Assembly: GCF_016097555.1 (NCBI RefSeq)
Contig: NC_054708.1
Coordinates: 3,669,750-3,733,749, forward strand
Source of the DNA: Gigantopelta aegis
Lineage: Eukaryota > Mollusca > Gastropoda > Neomphalida > Peltospiridae
DNA length: 64,000 nt
Direction of reading: 5' to 3'
Of the stretch, positions 46,211-56,831 are shown piece by piece (position 1 is the first letter of the stretch; every line of letters starts with the position of its first letter). Below the pieces are notes generated by a model that saw only the letters and a program-made list of their open reading frames with translations, made no database searches and was not told the DNA's origin. Both the position numbers and the translations under genes were made by a program.

Positions 46211-46276
46211 ATTTGACATCCAATAGAGCCGATGATTAATAAATCAATGTGGTGCCGTTATACAAAACAAACTTTT
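46211..46276 (+). mobile_element. SINE tail fragment
   Basis: TTTGACATCCAATAGAGCCG and ACAAAACAAACTTTTTT match the 3' tail of the SINE families in this window. The rest of this copy is absent. Confidence 0.65.
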
Positions 46277-49200
46277 TTGTATGATGACTAGCATAAATAG
46301 CGCGGCGGGATACAGCTGTCAGTCTAGTGCTCGCCCGAGGTGTCTGCGTCGTAGGGTCATCTCAATGGACCCATTCTCTGGGGGGTTTTCCATGACCAGC
46401 ATAAATAGCGCGGCGGGATACAGCTGTCAGTCTAGTGCTCGCCCGAGGTGTCTGCGTCGTAGGGTCATCTCAATGGACCCATTCTCTGGGGGGTTTTCCA
46501 TGACCAGCATAAATAGCGCGGCGGGATACAGCTGTCAGTCTAGTGCTCGCCCGAGGTGTCTGCGTCGTAGGGTCATCTCAATGGACCCATTCTCTGGGGG
46601 GTTTTCCATGACCAGCATAAATAGCGCGGCGGGATACAGCTGTCAGTCTAGTGCTCGCCCGAGGTGTCTGCGTCGTAGGGTCATCTCAATGGACCCATTC
46701 TCTGGGGGGTTTTCCATGACTAGCATAAATAGCGCGGCGGGATACAGCTGTCAGTCTAGTGCTCGCCCGAGGTGTCTGCGTCGTAGGGTCATCTCAATGG
46801 ACCCATTCTCTGGGGGGTTTTCCATGACTAGCATAAATAGCGCGGCGGGATACAGCTGTCAGTCTAGTGCTCGCCCGAGGTGTCTGCGTCGTAGGGTCAT
46901 CTCAATGGACCCATTCTCTGGGGGGTTTTCCATGACTAGCATAAATAGCGCGGCGGGATACAGCTGTCAGTCTAGTGCTCGCCCGAGGTGTCTGCGTCGT
47001 AGGGTCATCTCAATGGACCCATTCTCTGGGGGGTTTTCCATGACTAGCATAAATAGCGCGGCGGGATACAGCTGTCAGTCTAGTGCTCGCCCGAGGTGTC
47101 TGCGTCGTAGAGTCATCTCAATGGACCCATTCTCTGGGGGGGTTTTCCATGACTAGCATAAATAGCGCGGCGGGATACAGCTGTCAGTCTAGTGCTCGCC
47201 CGAGGTGTCTGCGTCGTAGGGTCATCTCAATGGACCCATTCTCTGGGGGGTTTTCCATGACTAGCATAAATAGCGCGGCGGGATACAGCTGTCAGTCTAG
47301 TGCTCGCCCGAGGTGTCTGCGTCGTAGGGTCATCTCAATGGACCCATTCTCTGGGGGTTTTTCCATGACTAGCATAAATAGCGCGGCGGGATACAGCTGT
47401 CAGTCTAGTGCTCGCCCGAGGTGTCTGCGTCGTAGGGTCATCTCAATGGACCCATTCTCTGGGGGGTTTTCCATGACTAGCATAAATAGCGCGGCGGGAT
47501 ACAGCTGTCAGTCTAGTGCTCGCCCGAGGTGTCTGCGTCGTAGGGTCATCTCAATGGACCCATTCTCTGGGGGGTTTTCCATGACTAGCATAAATAGCGC
47601 GGCGGGATACAGCTGTCAGTCTAGTGCTCGCCCGAGGTGTCTGCGTCGTAGGGTCATCTCAATGGACCCATTCTCTGGGGTTTTTTCCATGACTAGCATA
47701 AATAGCGCGGCGGGATACAGCTGTCAGTCTAGTGCTCGCCCGAGGTGTCTGCGTCGTAGGGTCATCTCAATGGACCCATTCTCTGGGGGGTTTTCCATGA
47801 CTAGCATAAATAGCGCGGCGGGATACAGCTGTCAGTCTAGTGCTCGCCCGAGGTGTCTGCGTCGTAGAGTCATCTCAATGGACCCATTCTCTGGGGGGTT
47901 TTCCATGACTAGCATAAATAGCGCGGCGGGATACAGCTGTCAGTCTAGTGCTCGCCCGAGGTGCCTGCGTCGTAGAGTCATCTCAATGGACCCATTCTCT
48001 GGGGGGTTTTCCATGACTAGCATAAATAGCGCGGCGGGATACAGCTGTCAGTCTAGTGCTCGCCCGAGGTGTCTGCGTCGTAGGGTCATCTCAATGGACC
48101 CATTCTCTGGGGGGTTTTCCATGACTAGCATAAATAGCGCGGCGGGATACAGCTGTCAGTCTAGTGCTCGCCCGAGGTGTCTGCGTCGTAGGGTCATCTC
48201 AATGGACCCATTCTCTGGGGGGTTTTCCATGACTAGCATAAATAGCGCGGCGGGATACAGCTGTCAGTCTAGTGCTCGCCCGAGGTGTCTGCGTCGTAGG
48301 GTCATCTCAATGGACCCATTCTCTGGGGGGGGGTTTCCATGACTAGCATAAATAGCGCGGCGGGATACAGCTGTCAGTCTAGTGCTCGCCCGAGGTGTCT
48401 GCGTCGTAGAGTCATCTCAATGGACCCATTCTCTGGGGGGTTTTCCATGACTAGCATAAATAGCGCGGCGGGATACAGCTGTCAGTCTAGTGCTCGCCCG
48501 AGGTGTCTGCGTCGTAGGGTCATCTCAATGGACCCATTCTCTGGGGGGTTTTCCATGACTAGCATAAATAGCGCGGCGGGATACAGCTGTCAGTCTAGTG
48601 CTCGCCCGAGGTGTCTGCGTCGTAGAGTCATCTCAATGGACCCATTCTCTGGGGGGTTTTCCATGACTAGCATAAATAGCGCGGCGGGATACAGCTGTCA
48701 GTCTAGTGCTCGCCCGAGGTGCCTGCGTCGTAGAGTCATCTCAATGGACCCATTCTCTGGGGGGTTTTCCATGACTAGCATAAATAGCGCGGCGGGATAC
48801 AGCTGTCAGTCTAGTGCTCGCCCGAGGTGTCTGCGTCGTAGGGTCATCTCAATGGACCCATTCTCTGGGGGGTTTTCCATGACTAGCATAAATAGCGCGG
48901 CGGGATACAGCTGTCAGTCTAGTGCTCGCCCGAGGTGTCTGCGTCGTAGGGTCATCTCAATGGACCCATTCTCTGGGGGGTTTTCCATGACTAGCATAAA
49001 TAGCGCGGCGGGATACAGCTGTCAGTCTAGTGCTCGCCCGAGGTGTCTGCGTCGTAGGGTCATCTCAATGGACCCATTCTCTGGGGGGTTTCCATGACTA
49101 GCATAAATAGCGCGGCGGGATACAGCTGTCAGTCTAGTGCTCGCCCGAGGTGTCTGCGTCGTAGGGTCATCTCAATGGACCCATTCTCTGGGGGGTTTTC

Positions 49201-50186
49201 CATGACTAGCATAAATAGCGCGGCGGGATACAGCTGTCAGTCTAGTGCTCGCCCGAGGTGTCTGCGTCGTAGGGTCATCTCAATGGACCCATTCTCTGGG
49301 GGGTTTTCCATGACTAGCATAAATAGCGCGGCGGGATACAGCTGTCAGTCTAGTGCTCGCCCGAGGTGTCTGCGTCGTAGGGTCATCTCAATGGACCCAT
49401 TCTCTGGGGGGTTTTCCATGACTAGCATAAATAGCGCGGCGGGATACAGCTGTCAGTCTAGTGCTCGCCCGAGGTGTCTGCGTCGTAGGGTCATCTCAAT
49501 GGACCCATTCTCTGGGGGGTTTTCCATGACTAGCATAAATAGCGCGGCGGGATACAGCTGTCAGTCTAGTGCTCGCCCGAGGTGTCTGCGTCGTAGGGTC
49601 ATCTCAATGGACCCATTCTCTGGGGGTTTTTCCATGACTAGCATAAATAGCGCGGCGGGATACAGCTGTCAGTCTAGTGCTCGCCCGAGGTGTCTGCGTC
49701 GTAGGGTCATCTCAATGGACCCATTCTCTGGGGGGGTTTCCATGACTAGCATAAATAGCGCGGCGGGATACAGCTGTCAGTCTAGTGCTCGCCCGAGGTG
49801 TCTGCGTCGTAGGGTCATCTCAATGGACCCATTCTCTGGGGGATTTTCCAGTCCCAACCAGTGCACCAAGACCGTGGTATGTGCTGTTCTGTTTGTGGGG
49901 AAGGGCATATAAAACTGGCGGATCTAAGAGGGGAGCCCACCCCCTAAGCTTTTACTTTGGAGAATCTCTTCGGGAACGTCTGTGGCCTTTGGCCACATAT
50001 CCATGCCCCCCCCCCCCCCCCCCCAAAAAAAAAAAAAAATTAAAAAAAAAAATTGATTGTCTGGATCCTCGACTGTTTAAAAGATTCCTTACTGCTAAGG
50101 TTTCGTCTACGAGTAACAAGTGACCATATTTGACATCCAGTACTGAATAGCCGATAATATAATTAATAAATCAATGTGCAGGCCCG
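46277..50186 (+). mobile_element. SINE with massively amplified head
   Basis: The last 108-bp satellite unit (ending near 49849) runs without a break into SINE body sequence (CCAACCAGTGCACCAAGACCG, GTGGTATGTGCTGTTCTGTT, GGGCATATAAAA). After a 155-bp insertion (about 49915-50070, with poly-C and poly-A) come the remaining body and tail (GATTCCTTACTGCTAA, TTTGACATCCAGTA, AATCAATGTGC). The satellite unit itself aligns to a SINE head. The whole block therefore reads as one SINE whose 5' part was copied about 33 times. Confidence 0.75.
46284..49849 (+). repeat. 108-bp satellite, about 33 copies, SINE-head derived
   Basis: The unit is about 108 bp: ATGACTAGCATAAATAGCGC, GGCGGGATACAGCTGTCAGT, CTAGTGCTCGCCCGAGGTGT, CTGCGTCGTAGGGTCATCTC, AATGGACCCATTCTCTGGGG and a GGTTTTCC end. 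The part from GGCGGGATACAGC onward parallels SINE heads in the window (GGGATGTAGCCC, GCTCGCTTGATGTGCGGTCG, GGGATCGATCCC, GGGCCCATTGGGCTATTTCT). Copies are almost identical; differences are GACC/GACT, GTAGG/GTAGA, TGTCTG/TGCCTG and the length of the G run. Long frames of a 36-residue repeat (MTSINSAAGYSCQSS...) are a by-product of the unit length being divisible by three. Confidence 0.93.
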
Positions 50187-50207
50187 TTGCCAGCATTTCG
50201 AGTGGGA

Positions 50208-50536
50208 AGAAGGAAGGAAATGTGTTATTCAACGACGCACTCAACACATTTTATTTACGGTTATATGGCATCAGACATATGGTTAAGGACCACACAGGTA
50301 TTAAGAGAGGAAATCCGCTGTTGCCACTTCATGGGCTACTCTTTTTCGATTAGCAGCAAGGGATCTTTTATATGCACCATCCCACAGACAGGATAGTACA
50401 TACCACGGCCCTTGTCACAACATTTGTGGAGCATTGGCTGGAACGAGAAATAGCCCAATGGGGCTACCGACGGGGATCGATGCTAAACCGACCGCGCATC
50501 AAGCGAGCGTTTTATCACTGGGCTACGTCCCGCCCC
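50208..50536 (-). mobile_element. tRNA-derived SINE, minus strand
   Basis: Full SINE in reverse: tail GGAAATGTGTTATTCAACGA first, head (inverse of GGGACGTAGCCCAGTGATAA) last. An 11-bp direct repeat, TTCGAGTGGGA / TTCAAGTGGGA, flanks it (50197-50207 and 50537-50547), one mismatch. Confidence 0.88.
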
Positions 50537-50547
50537 TTCAAGTGGGA

Positions 50548-50888
50548 GGATTCGACTAGGTATTTGCTGGGGTCTTTTGGATAGGAAGTTGCCTGGAGCT
50601 TTGTATGGGGATCCAGAGGTAAGCTAGCCAGGAACGTTTCAAATTTCTAAAAGCCTAAAACGTGTTTTTCTGGCATCTGGAACTTAAAAAATTATATATT
50701 AAAACAAAGATTTTCGGCTATTTTGTAGATTGTATTATTATTTTATTTAAGATAATGTAATTTAGCACACAGCATGAGTTAAGTGTATTAACCCGAGGTA
50801 TATTTTAAATATTTTCGACAATTGTTTATTGTAACCTTAGTAACAGAAAACTTTCTGAAAAAGTACTTGTACATCAGAACTATGATCT
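50548..50888. other. Intergenic DNA
   Basis: AT-rich, nothing recognised. Confidence 0.4.
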
Positions 50889-51250
50889 AGTGGATAAGCT
50901 GCTGGACAATCAAGCTGACGACAGTGGTTCAAATTCGGTCAAAGCTGGCTCACACATTCATTCATCTTTCTCATCTATCTCTGCCTATCATTCTCATTAT
51001 CTTAATATCAAAAACTTTCCAATTTCTCCCACGATTTCAATCTGTTTCGACACTTTCTGTCAGTTTCCTCCGACTCTGTCTTCTGAGCTGTCCACACCAT
51101 CGTCTACCTGTCTCAACTTCCTCCACGAGTGCAGTCTCTGTGTATTTCCCTGCACCCACCTGGCATCCTCGTCCTCTACCGCTAATAAAGCTGGTCTGAC
51201 CCACGGCACTAACTAACGACCGCCGATAGTAGGGGTGCATAGTAGGTGGT
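50889..51250 (+). mobile_element. tRNA-derived SINE, second type (tentative)
   Basis: TAGTGGATAAGCTGCTGGAC and GTGGTTCAAATTC resemble A and B boxes of a tRNA. A pyrimidine-rich body follows, ending in GCTGGTCTGACCCACGGCAC. The frame MDKLLDNQADDSG is a by-product. Confidence 0.5.
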
Positions 51251-51266
51251 TACAAGTGCCTCTTAA

Positions 51267-52415
51267 AGGAGGGGACAATTAAGACATTTGGCCTGGTATG
51301 CATATTCAACGATATATAATGCACATTATTGCTTAATATCAACAAGTATAATCTTATAGTTAATTAATAAAACGGTTAAATGAGACGGCGCAGCCATTTT
51401 GTACCATCCTAGTGAATACGCCATCTGACGAGCTGGTGGTTACGTAATACCTAACGTGTCATGTCAGGAATTAGTCTTCGAATTGAAGAAACAAAACCTA
51501 CCTGATTTTTGCTGATGCATCGCAATGTTCTGTAATAATAGCCATCCCAGTAAGCCAGTAACAATTATATGTTACTTTTCAATACAAAATAAACCACCAT
51601 TGTCAAAATGTTGAAATAACTGTATTATGTTTTGTACATAAATTAACCCATGCACTGAAATAATAATCGGAGTGTTTTCTTGGTTAATTGGTATTTTCTT
51701 TCCGTGGCCTGTACCTGTGGTCCTGATTGGCAGGTGTATATTTAGACACACTAAAAAAACGTGCCTCTTTTATTAAGATCACAGGGTATTGTGTTATAAC
51801 CGCACGGATACCCCTCTATTCGTAATGGACATTACCAGCTTCCCTGCGTTATTACTGTAAGTAATTCTGTAAAACCCTTGCTTAAGTAGACTCCCATCTA
51901 AAATCACAAAACTTACCAATTACGTCGTCCCAAAGAAAAGAAAAGTATCACTTGGGTATCGTGAGTGGTCGTTTTTGCTCGAACGTACCCTACCAATAGG
52001 CCTAATAATATGCATTTTTTCTTTGGAGTTTTAAAAAAAGAAAAATACTATAACTTTATTTTGTTCTATTGATGCAAACTGAAATATATTTAGTTAAATA
52101 GTTTATTATACAATCAAGTAATTTATGTTGTTTTACAAGTCAGGTTGATGAAAGCGAAGCGCCTTGTAAATTAGAGCGTTTGTTTACACTGTGTATAGAG
52201 GAGATGGACGGAGGTGACGTCACTTCGCCCCAAGCTATACCACCGGACGTCACAAAAACGAAACAAAATGGCTGCCCCCAGTTAGCAGGAATAATCTTGT
52301 TTTTTTTATTAACTCTAAAATTACGCGTTTTTCATTTGTTAAAGTGTCAGTATGTGTTGGTGGTCCGGGTATGCATCTTTCCAAAACAAGGCTCTTGTTT
52401 GAGTTGACCCTACCT
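51267..52415. mobile_element. TTAA-flanked MITE, Kolobok/piggyBac-like
   Basis: TTAA lies at both ends (51263-51266 and 52416-52419) with imperfect inverted ends AGGAGGGGACAATTAA and AGGTAGGGTCAACTCA (inverted). Subterminal GGCGCAGCCATTTTGTACC (about 51386) is inverted near 52265 (CAAAATGGCTGCCCCC). 1149 bp, no transposase. Confidence 0.5.
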
Positions 52416-52419
52416 TTAA

Positions 52420-52650
52420 CAATGCCAGATGTAACTACTGAACACTCCCCGAAGTGGTCAGACTAAGCCCACAGCTAAAAGCTGATGGGGAATGGCAGGT
52501 GTGTGGCACGGATAGCCACAAGAGACAAGCACCTGTCGCGGTTAGAGAGACAAGGACTGGGATATGGAGGTGGACAGCGATAAAGTTGAAAGATAGGAGG
52601 AGTTTCCAGATCGGGAAGAAATGAGATGGAATTCAAAGGAGAGAAAGGAA
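52420..52650 (-). mobile_element. SINE-like repeat, minus strand (tentative)
   Basis: In reverse it reads CACCTGCCATTCCCCATCAG, AGCTGTGGGCTTAGTCTGAC, with a pyrimidine-rich body similar in layout to the element at 50889-51250. Weakly supported. Confidence 0.4.
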
Positions 52651-53388
52651 AGGGGTCAGTGGGATAAAAAAGAAAGAAAAAAGAACTATAATCAGTTCCT
52701 TTAATAATGAACATATTTATGAAAACCAAAACACGTTTCTTTCTTAAAATTTGTACCATCCCGAATCACCGCCAACACAGGCAGCCCCTGTTAAGAGTAC
52801 ATGTGTAGTCCTCAAACATTTTCAGCAAATGGTATTGCATAAGGTATTGATTCACATTTAATTTTTGTCACTGATGCGTCATATATAATCAAAATGGCAT
52901 CTACATATTGGCTGTAAAACGTTTTGAAATACTTGGAAATAACCGGCATGATAAAACAACTTCTATGCCAAAATGACCGAAGAATACTGCTTGACATATA
53001 ATAAAGGAAGCCAGTGTTGATTTTTATCTCTATATAAAGATCAAGGCATGAACAGGATTACTTTCTGTTGTTATATCAATGGAAGGTGAACTGCTGTCAA
53101 TATACTCGTTGTCATGCAATTATCGAATGCTACGAGGTCAACGATATAGCAGAAAATACAATTAAACATTTGTGCTACATGCAGCTTCCTTTGTTTTGAT
53201 TTTGATTAGTTAGAAATTCTTAATCATGTACACTGCAGCTTTGGTTAGGTGAGTACTAAATGACGAAGACCAGCACATATGGCAGGACCCTTTATATGCA
53301 AACATTTTGGGGGATCGTGAAGTCTTCCTAGATGCCCCGGGGGATGCTATTACTTCCAGGTGAAAGAGGGTGTGATACAGCGAGACGG
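52651..53388. other. Intergenic DNA
   Basis: No gene or repeat recognised. Confidence 0.4.
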
Positions 53389-54022
53389 ATTAAGAGTAGT
53401 AGGGGGGCCTGCCGGGCGTCATGACCTACTTTCCGTGACCTCGTCCTACTGCCCCTGACCTACTTAGACCGGCCCATGACCTACTTAGACCGGCCCCTGA
53501 CCTACTTAGTCTAGTCCTGACCTATTTAGCCCGGCCCCGATCCGTCGTATTTAGCAACGCCCGTGCTATCCTGTCTGTGGGAAGTGTAGGATCCCTTGCT
53601 ACTAATGGGAAACTGTAGCGGGTTTCCTCTCTAAAACTGTCCAAAAGTATGTTTCACATCCAATAGTCAATGATTCATAAATCGAGGTGCTCTAGTGGTG
53701 TCGTTAACCTACCACTTCTAAGGACTCGGCCCGACGCGAGGTAGTGTGTTTAATTTTAGCGCACTGAATGATGAATGGTTATCACTGTTTACATCCGGGA
53801 AGCGGTGGTATCCTACTTTATTGTTGGTGGCAATACTGAACTAGAAGTTACATTCTTAAAGACGTGAAATAAGAAATGATTTAAATGGTGTAAAATAGAA
53901 TTCTCGTTCTACGCTATCTGATAGCGCATTCACAAGATTATTATGAACTGACCTATTTCGTCACTTCATTCCGCGATTCGCCGCTCGCACATATAATGGT
54001 TTAAATGACATATTTTGTTGAT

Positions 54023-54094
54023 GTCTCGGTAGCTCAGTCGTTAGCGTAGTCGACTTTACCGTGAAAGGTACGTCGTTCGTATCTCATGTGGGGA
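54023..54094 (+). other. tRNA-like segment in the left arm
   Basis: GTCTCGGTAGCTCAGTCGTT (A-box-like) and CGTTCGTATCTC (B-box-like), overall about tRNA length and starting TCTCGGTAGCTC as many tRNAs do. The acceptor stem does not pair well, so a decayed tRNA or SINE head is more likely than a working gene. Mirrored at 57446-57517 and, in weaker form, at about 57914-57990. Confidence 0.45.
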
Positions 54095-54233
54095 AATTAT
54101 ATTTTTCTATTATTTTTAAAACAAAATAATAATTTATAGTTTGTTTTTATTTTACTTATTTACTTACTTATTTATTTGTTTATTTATTTATTATGTTACG
54201 TTTTTTTTTCAAGCATCCTCTAATAACCCTGTG

Positions 54234-54496
54234 GGGACGGGACGTAGCTTAGTGTTCCCTTGATGTGGGTCGGTCTGGTATATATCCAGCCAATGCTCCA
54301 CAACTGGACAACGGTATGTACTATCCTGTCTGTGGGATGGTGTAGGATCCCTTGCTGCTAATCGGAAGAGTAGCCCATGCAGTGGCGACAGCGGGTTTTC
54401 TCAATCAATATCTGTGTGGTCCTTAACCATATGTCCGTATAACCGTAAATACAATGTGTTGAGTGCGTCGTTAAATAAAACATTTCTTTCTTTCTT
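54234..54496 (+). mobile_element. SINE inside the left arm
   Basis: GGGACGTAGCTTAG head remnant and full body (GTAGGATCCCTTGCTGCTAA, CTTAACCATATGTCCG, AATAAAACATTTC). The same copy is present inverted at the matching place in the right arm (57036-57299). Confidence 0.88.
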
Positions 54497-54879
54497 GTAT
54501 AACCATAAATAAAATATGTTGAGTAAATAAAACATTTCCTTCCTCGTAAAATAAAGATTAATTGAACACAAATATTTTATTTTGTTTTAGCCATAGAAAA
54601 AGAAAGACACATTTGTCTCGAAGAAAGGAATGTTTGTCTCGAAGAAAGGCATATGTATTAAGGAGAAGAAAGGAATAATTGTTAAAGAGAAGAAAGGGAT
54701 GTGTGTGTGTGTGTGTGTGTGTGTGAGAAAGATCCCCAGCCCATTGCTTTGAAGAAAGAACGCGTGACTGCAACTGAACGCTCCGACCTAAACTATGATC
54801 TTTTAGCTGCATTTTAAGCACAAGTATTTCCCTAGAGTACAAGCCTTTTTACAGGGCTTTTTAATTACCAAATGGGTAA

Positions 54880-55030
54880 ATACAGTGGTCGATCTAGGAT
54901 TGATCCCCGTCGGTGGCCCATTAAGCTATAGCCAACTAGTGTATTATGTCTGGTATATCAAAGATCGTGGTATGTTCTGTCTTGTACACACAGCTCTTGC
55001 TACTATAAAGTAGCGGTAGTAATATCCAAT
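54880..55030 (+). mobile_element. SINE fragment beyond the ATPase gene
   Basis: GGATTGATCCCCGTCGGTGG, GGCCCATTAAGCTATAG and TGGTATATCAAAGATCGTGG match the SINE middle part. It lies between the left arm and the ATPase gene. Confidence 0.65.
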
Positions 55031-55188
55031 CACAAATCTAGTCATAGAGTAAAAAACACAAAAAACAAACGCAATGTTTTGGTTTTTCATTTATTTCTAA
55101 ATTACAAATCACTGACACATATATAAAATGGACACACACTGGGTTACATCGAGAGGCCTTAAGGGCGACATGTGAATAATATGAGTGT

Positions 55189-56682
55189 TCATTTCTCTTC
55201 ATCATCGTCGTCCTCCTCATCGTCGGTATCGTCGTCGTCTTGTTCATCCAAATATTCGCCGATCCATGAACGATACTGATTTAATTTAGAACGAATCTGT
55301 GGTCTCACATCTTTGTCTGGATTGACAAACTGTAAAAAATTTCTGGTGTTGGGACCTTTGTCAAAGTAATGCATATAGGTCAGAAAGCGAGAGTACGTGT
55401 CTTTAAATAACTTCCATTGCAATGTCTTCATGTTTCTTTCAATGGCATCTTGGGACATGTTTTTTTCTTCGTAGCGTTTCCTCTTTCTTTCGATATAGTC
55501 ATGATTGATGTCGAATTCACGTTCCACCATGAGACGAATGCCTTCGTTTTCCAGGTCGGGCGACGGCTCTTCTTCTTTTTCATTTCCCTTTTCGCACGTT
55601 TTCACGTGTCGCTGCAAGTCGCTTCCGTCTTTAAAGACCAGACCACACGTATCGCAAGACTGCATCCTCTTGACTTTTTTCAGATAGGGTTCTACCTCAT
55701 CATCTTCTTCGTCGTCACTTTCGTAAGCGGGTATGCCTGGTAGTTTTCTCTTGAATGCGTTTCTTTGCATGATTTGCATGTAGAGCTCTTTCTTCGTCGG
55801 TGGCTGCAACTCTTCTGAGACATTCGCCGTTACGTTCGTGCTTTTATACCATTCGGACGGCCCCGTCTCTAAACCATTAGGCTGAAGACGCCAATGTTCG
55901 GGCGTGGTCGGTTTCAAGTCCACCAAGAGATATCCGTAGGGCCTATGGGTAGCTTCCTCAAACCGCTGCATGAAATGACGAGTATTTCCAGGATACATCT
56001 GCTGTGCCAAGGTTAGGACTTGCTGCTTGTCGATGGGGTTGTTAAACAGTGCCAGGTAATGACAGTTTCTTCTCTGTGTCGGGTCCTTGCTGTGATACAA
56101 GTTCTGGTTGATGGCAATCACAGAGAGGTTTCTGTGGTGACTTCCTTCCGTGAACAGGTCGGTGATGCGAGGGTCTTTTCCAGCTGTAGACATCAAGTCG
56201 TCCAACACGATGAGATTTCTGACTCTGGGATCCAAATAACGATCCTTTTCCAAATTATCGGGTATGCCTTGAACAAATTTCACTCGAGCAACCATTTTGA
56301 TCGTATCATAGAGGGGTTGCCATCGTTTGTAGAGCCAGATGATGCGCTGGGGAGGCGGGTGGATTTTACCATCCCTTAGCAGTTTGTACAACAAAACTGT
56401 CTTTCCACACGACGTGGGTCCCGACACGATCATGGTGAACGGATGTAACAATCTTAGGCGCTGCTGCTGCTGCTGCTGCTGTGGTGGTGGTGGCTGCTGC
56501 TGCTGCTGCTGTGGTGGTGGTGGTGGCTGCTGCTGCTGCTGCTGTGGTGGTGGTGGTGGTGGCTGCTGCTGTGGTGGTGGTGGTGGTGGTGGTAGACCTT
56601 TAACATGTTTTTGTTGAAAATGTCTTAACATGGCGTCTCTCCTCGAGAATGTGAAACCACATTCTGAACATGTGCTCTGCAT
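55189..56682 (-). CDS. Zinc-finger / packaging-ATPase fusion protein
   Basis: 497 residues in one uninterrupted frame. Residues 5-26 form a C2H2 finger (CSECGFTF...H...H). Residues 31-74 alternate Pro and Gln blocks. A P-loop ATPase follows: Walker A GPTSCGKT (88-95), Walker B LIVLDDLM (157-164), then TEGSHHRN, VIAINQNLY and a PYGYLLVDLKP strand. This order matches the A32/FtsK-like DNA-packaging ATPase of Polintons and related viruses. A second finger, CDTCGLVF...HVKTC, lies at 343-363 in C2HC form. The C-terminal 130 residues are helical and end in an acidic DDDDTDDEE tail. The flanking fingers are unusual for the family. It is the only gene in its element. A poly-A signal (AATAAA on the minus strand) lies about 100 bp past the stop. 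Confidence 0.85.
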   Translation of the reverse strand: MQSTCSECGFTFSRRDAMLRHFQQKHVKGLPPPPPPPQQQPPPPPPQQQQQQPPPPPQQQQQQPPPPQQQQQQQRLRLLHPFTMIVSGPTSCGKTVLLYKLLRDGKIHPPPQRIIWLYKRWQPLYDTIKMVARVKFVQGIPDNLEKDRYLDPRVRNLIVLDDLMSTAGKDPRITDLFTEGSHHRNLSVIAINQNLYHSKDPTQRRNCHYLALFNNPIDKQQVLTLAQQMYPGNTRHFMQRFEEATHRPYGYLLVDLKPTTPEHWRLQPNGLETGPSEWYKSTNVTANVSEELQPPTKKELYMQIMQRNAFKRKLPGIPAYESDDEEDDEVEPYLKKVKRMQSCDTCGLVFKDGSDLQRHVKTCEKGNEKEEEPSPDLENEGIRLMVEREFDINHDYIERKRKRYEEKNMSQDAIERNMKTLQWKLFKDTYSRFLTYMHYFDKGPNTRNFLQFVNPDKDVRPQIRSKLNQYRSWIGEYLDEQDDDDTDDEEDDDDEEK

Positions 56683-56708
56683 GACGACTCTAAATGAAAT
56701 GACGATAT

Positions 56709-56769
56709 GAGCGTTCAGTTGCAGTCACGCGTTCTTTCTTCAAAGCAATGGGCTGGGGATGTTTCACTC

Positions 56770-56831
<62 letters not shown>

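Larger units (their letters stand above)
53395..54783 (+). repeat. Left inverted arm of the Polinton-like element
   Basis: 1389 bp. From the outside in: five TGACCTACTT words (53420-53529), a SINE body piece (about 53563-53712), a segment with GATAGCGCATTCACAAGATT, a tRNA-like stretch (54023-54094), a SINE (about 54234-54496) and a GT microsatellite. All recur inverted in the right arm. Confidence 0.88.

Noticed and set aside
46281-49912. Long open frames of a 36-residue repeat as a structural protein
   Set aside because: The frame follows from a unit length divisible by three. The DNA unit is SINE-like, and G-run length changes shift the frame without selection for repair.
52475-52759. Minus-strand frame of 94 residues
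   Set aside because: Overlaps a pyrimidine-rich SINE-like repeat, with no motif.
53700-53760. Hammerhead-like ribozyme in the arms
   Set aside because: Text such as CTAAGGACTCGGCCCGACG looked suggestive, but the conserved core CTGANGA...GAAA is not present.
54023-54094. Functional tRNA gene
   Set aside because: Boxes are recognisable but stems do not pair properly and the segment is part of a mobile inverted arm.
56339-56617. Gly/Cys-rich frame opposite the ATPase
   Set aside because: Mirror of the Pro/Gln-coding repeat on the other strand.
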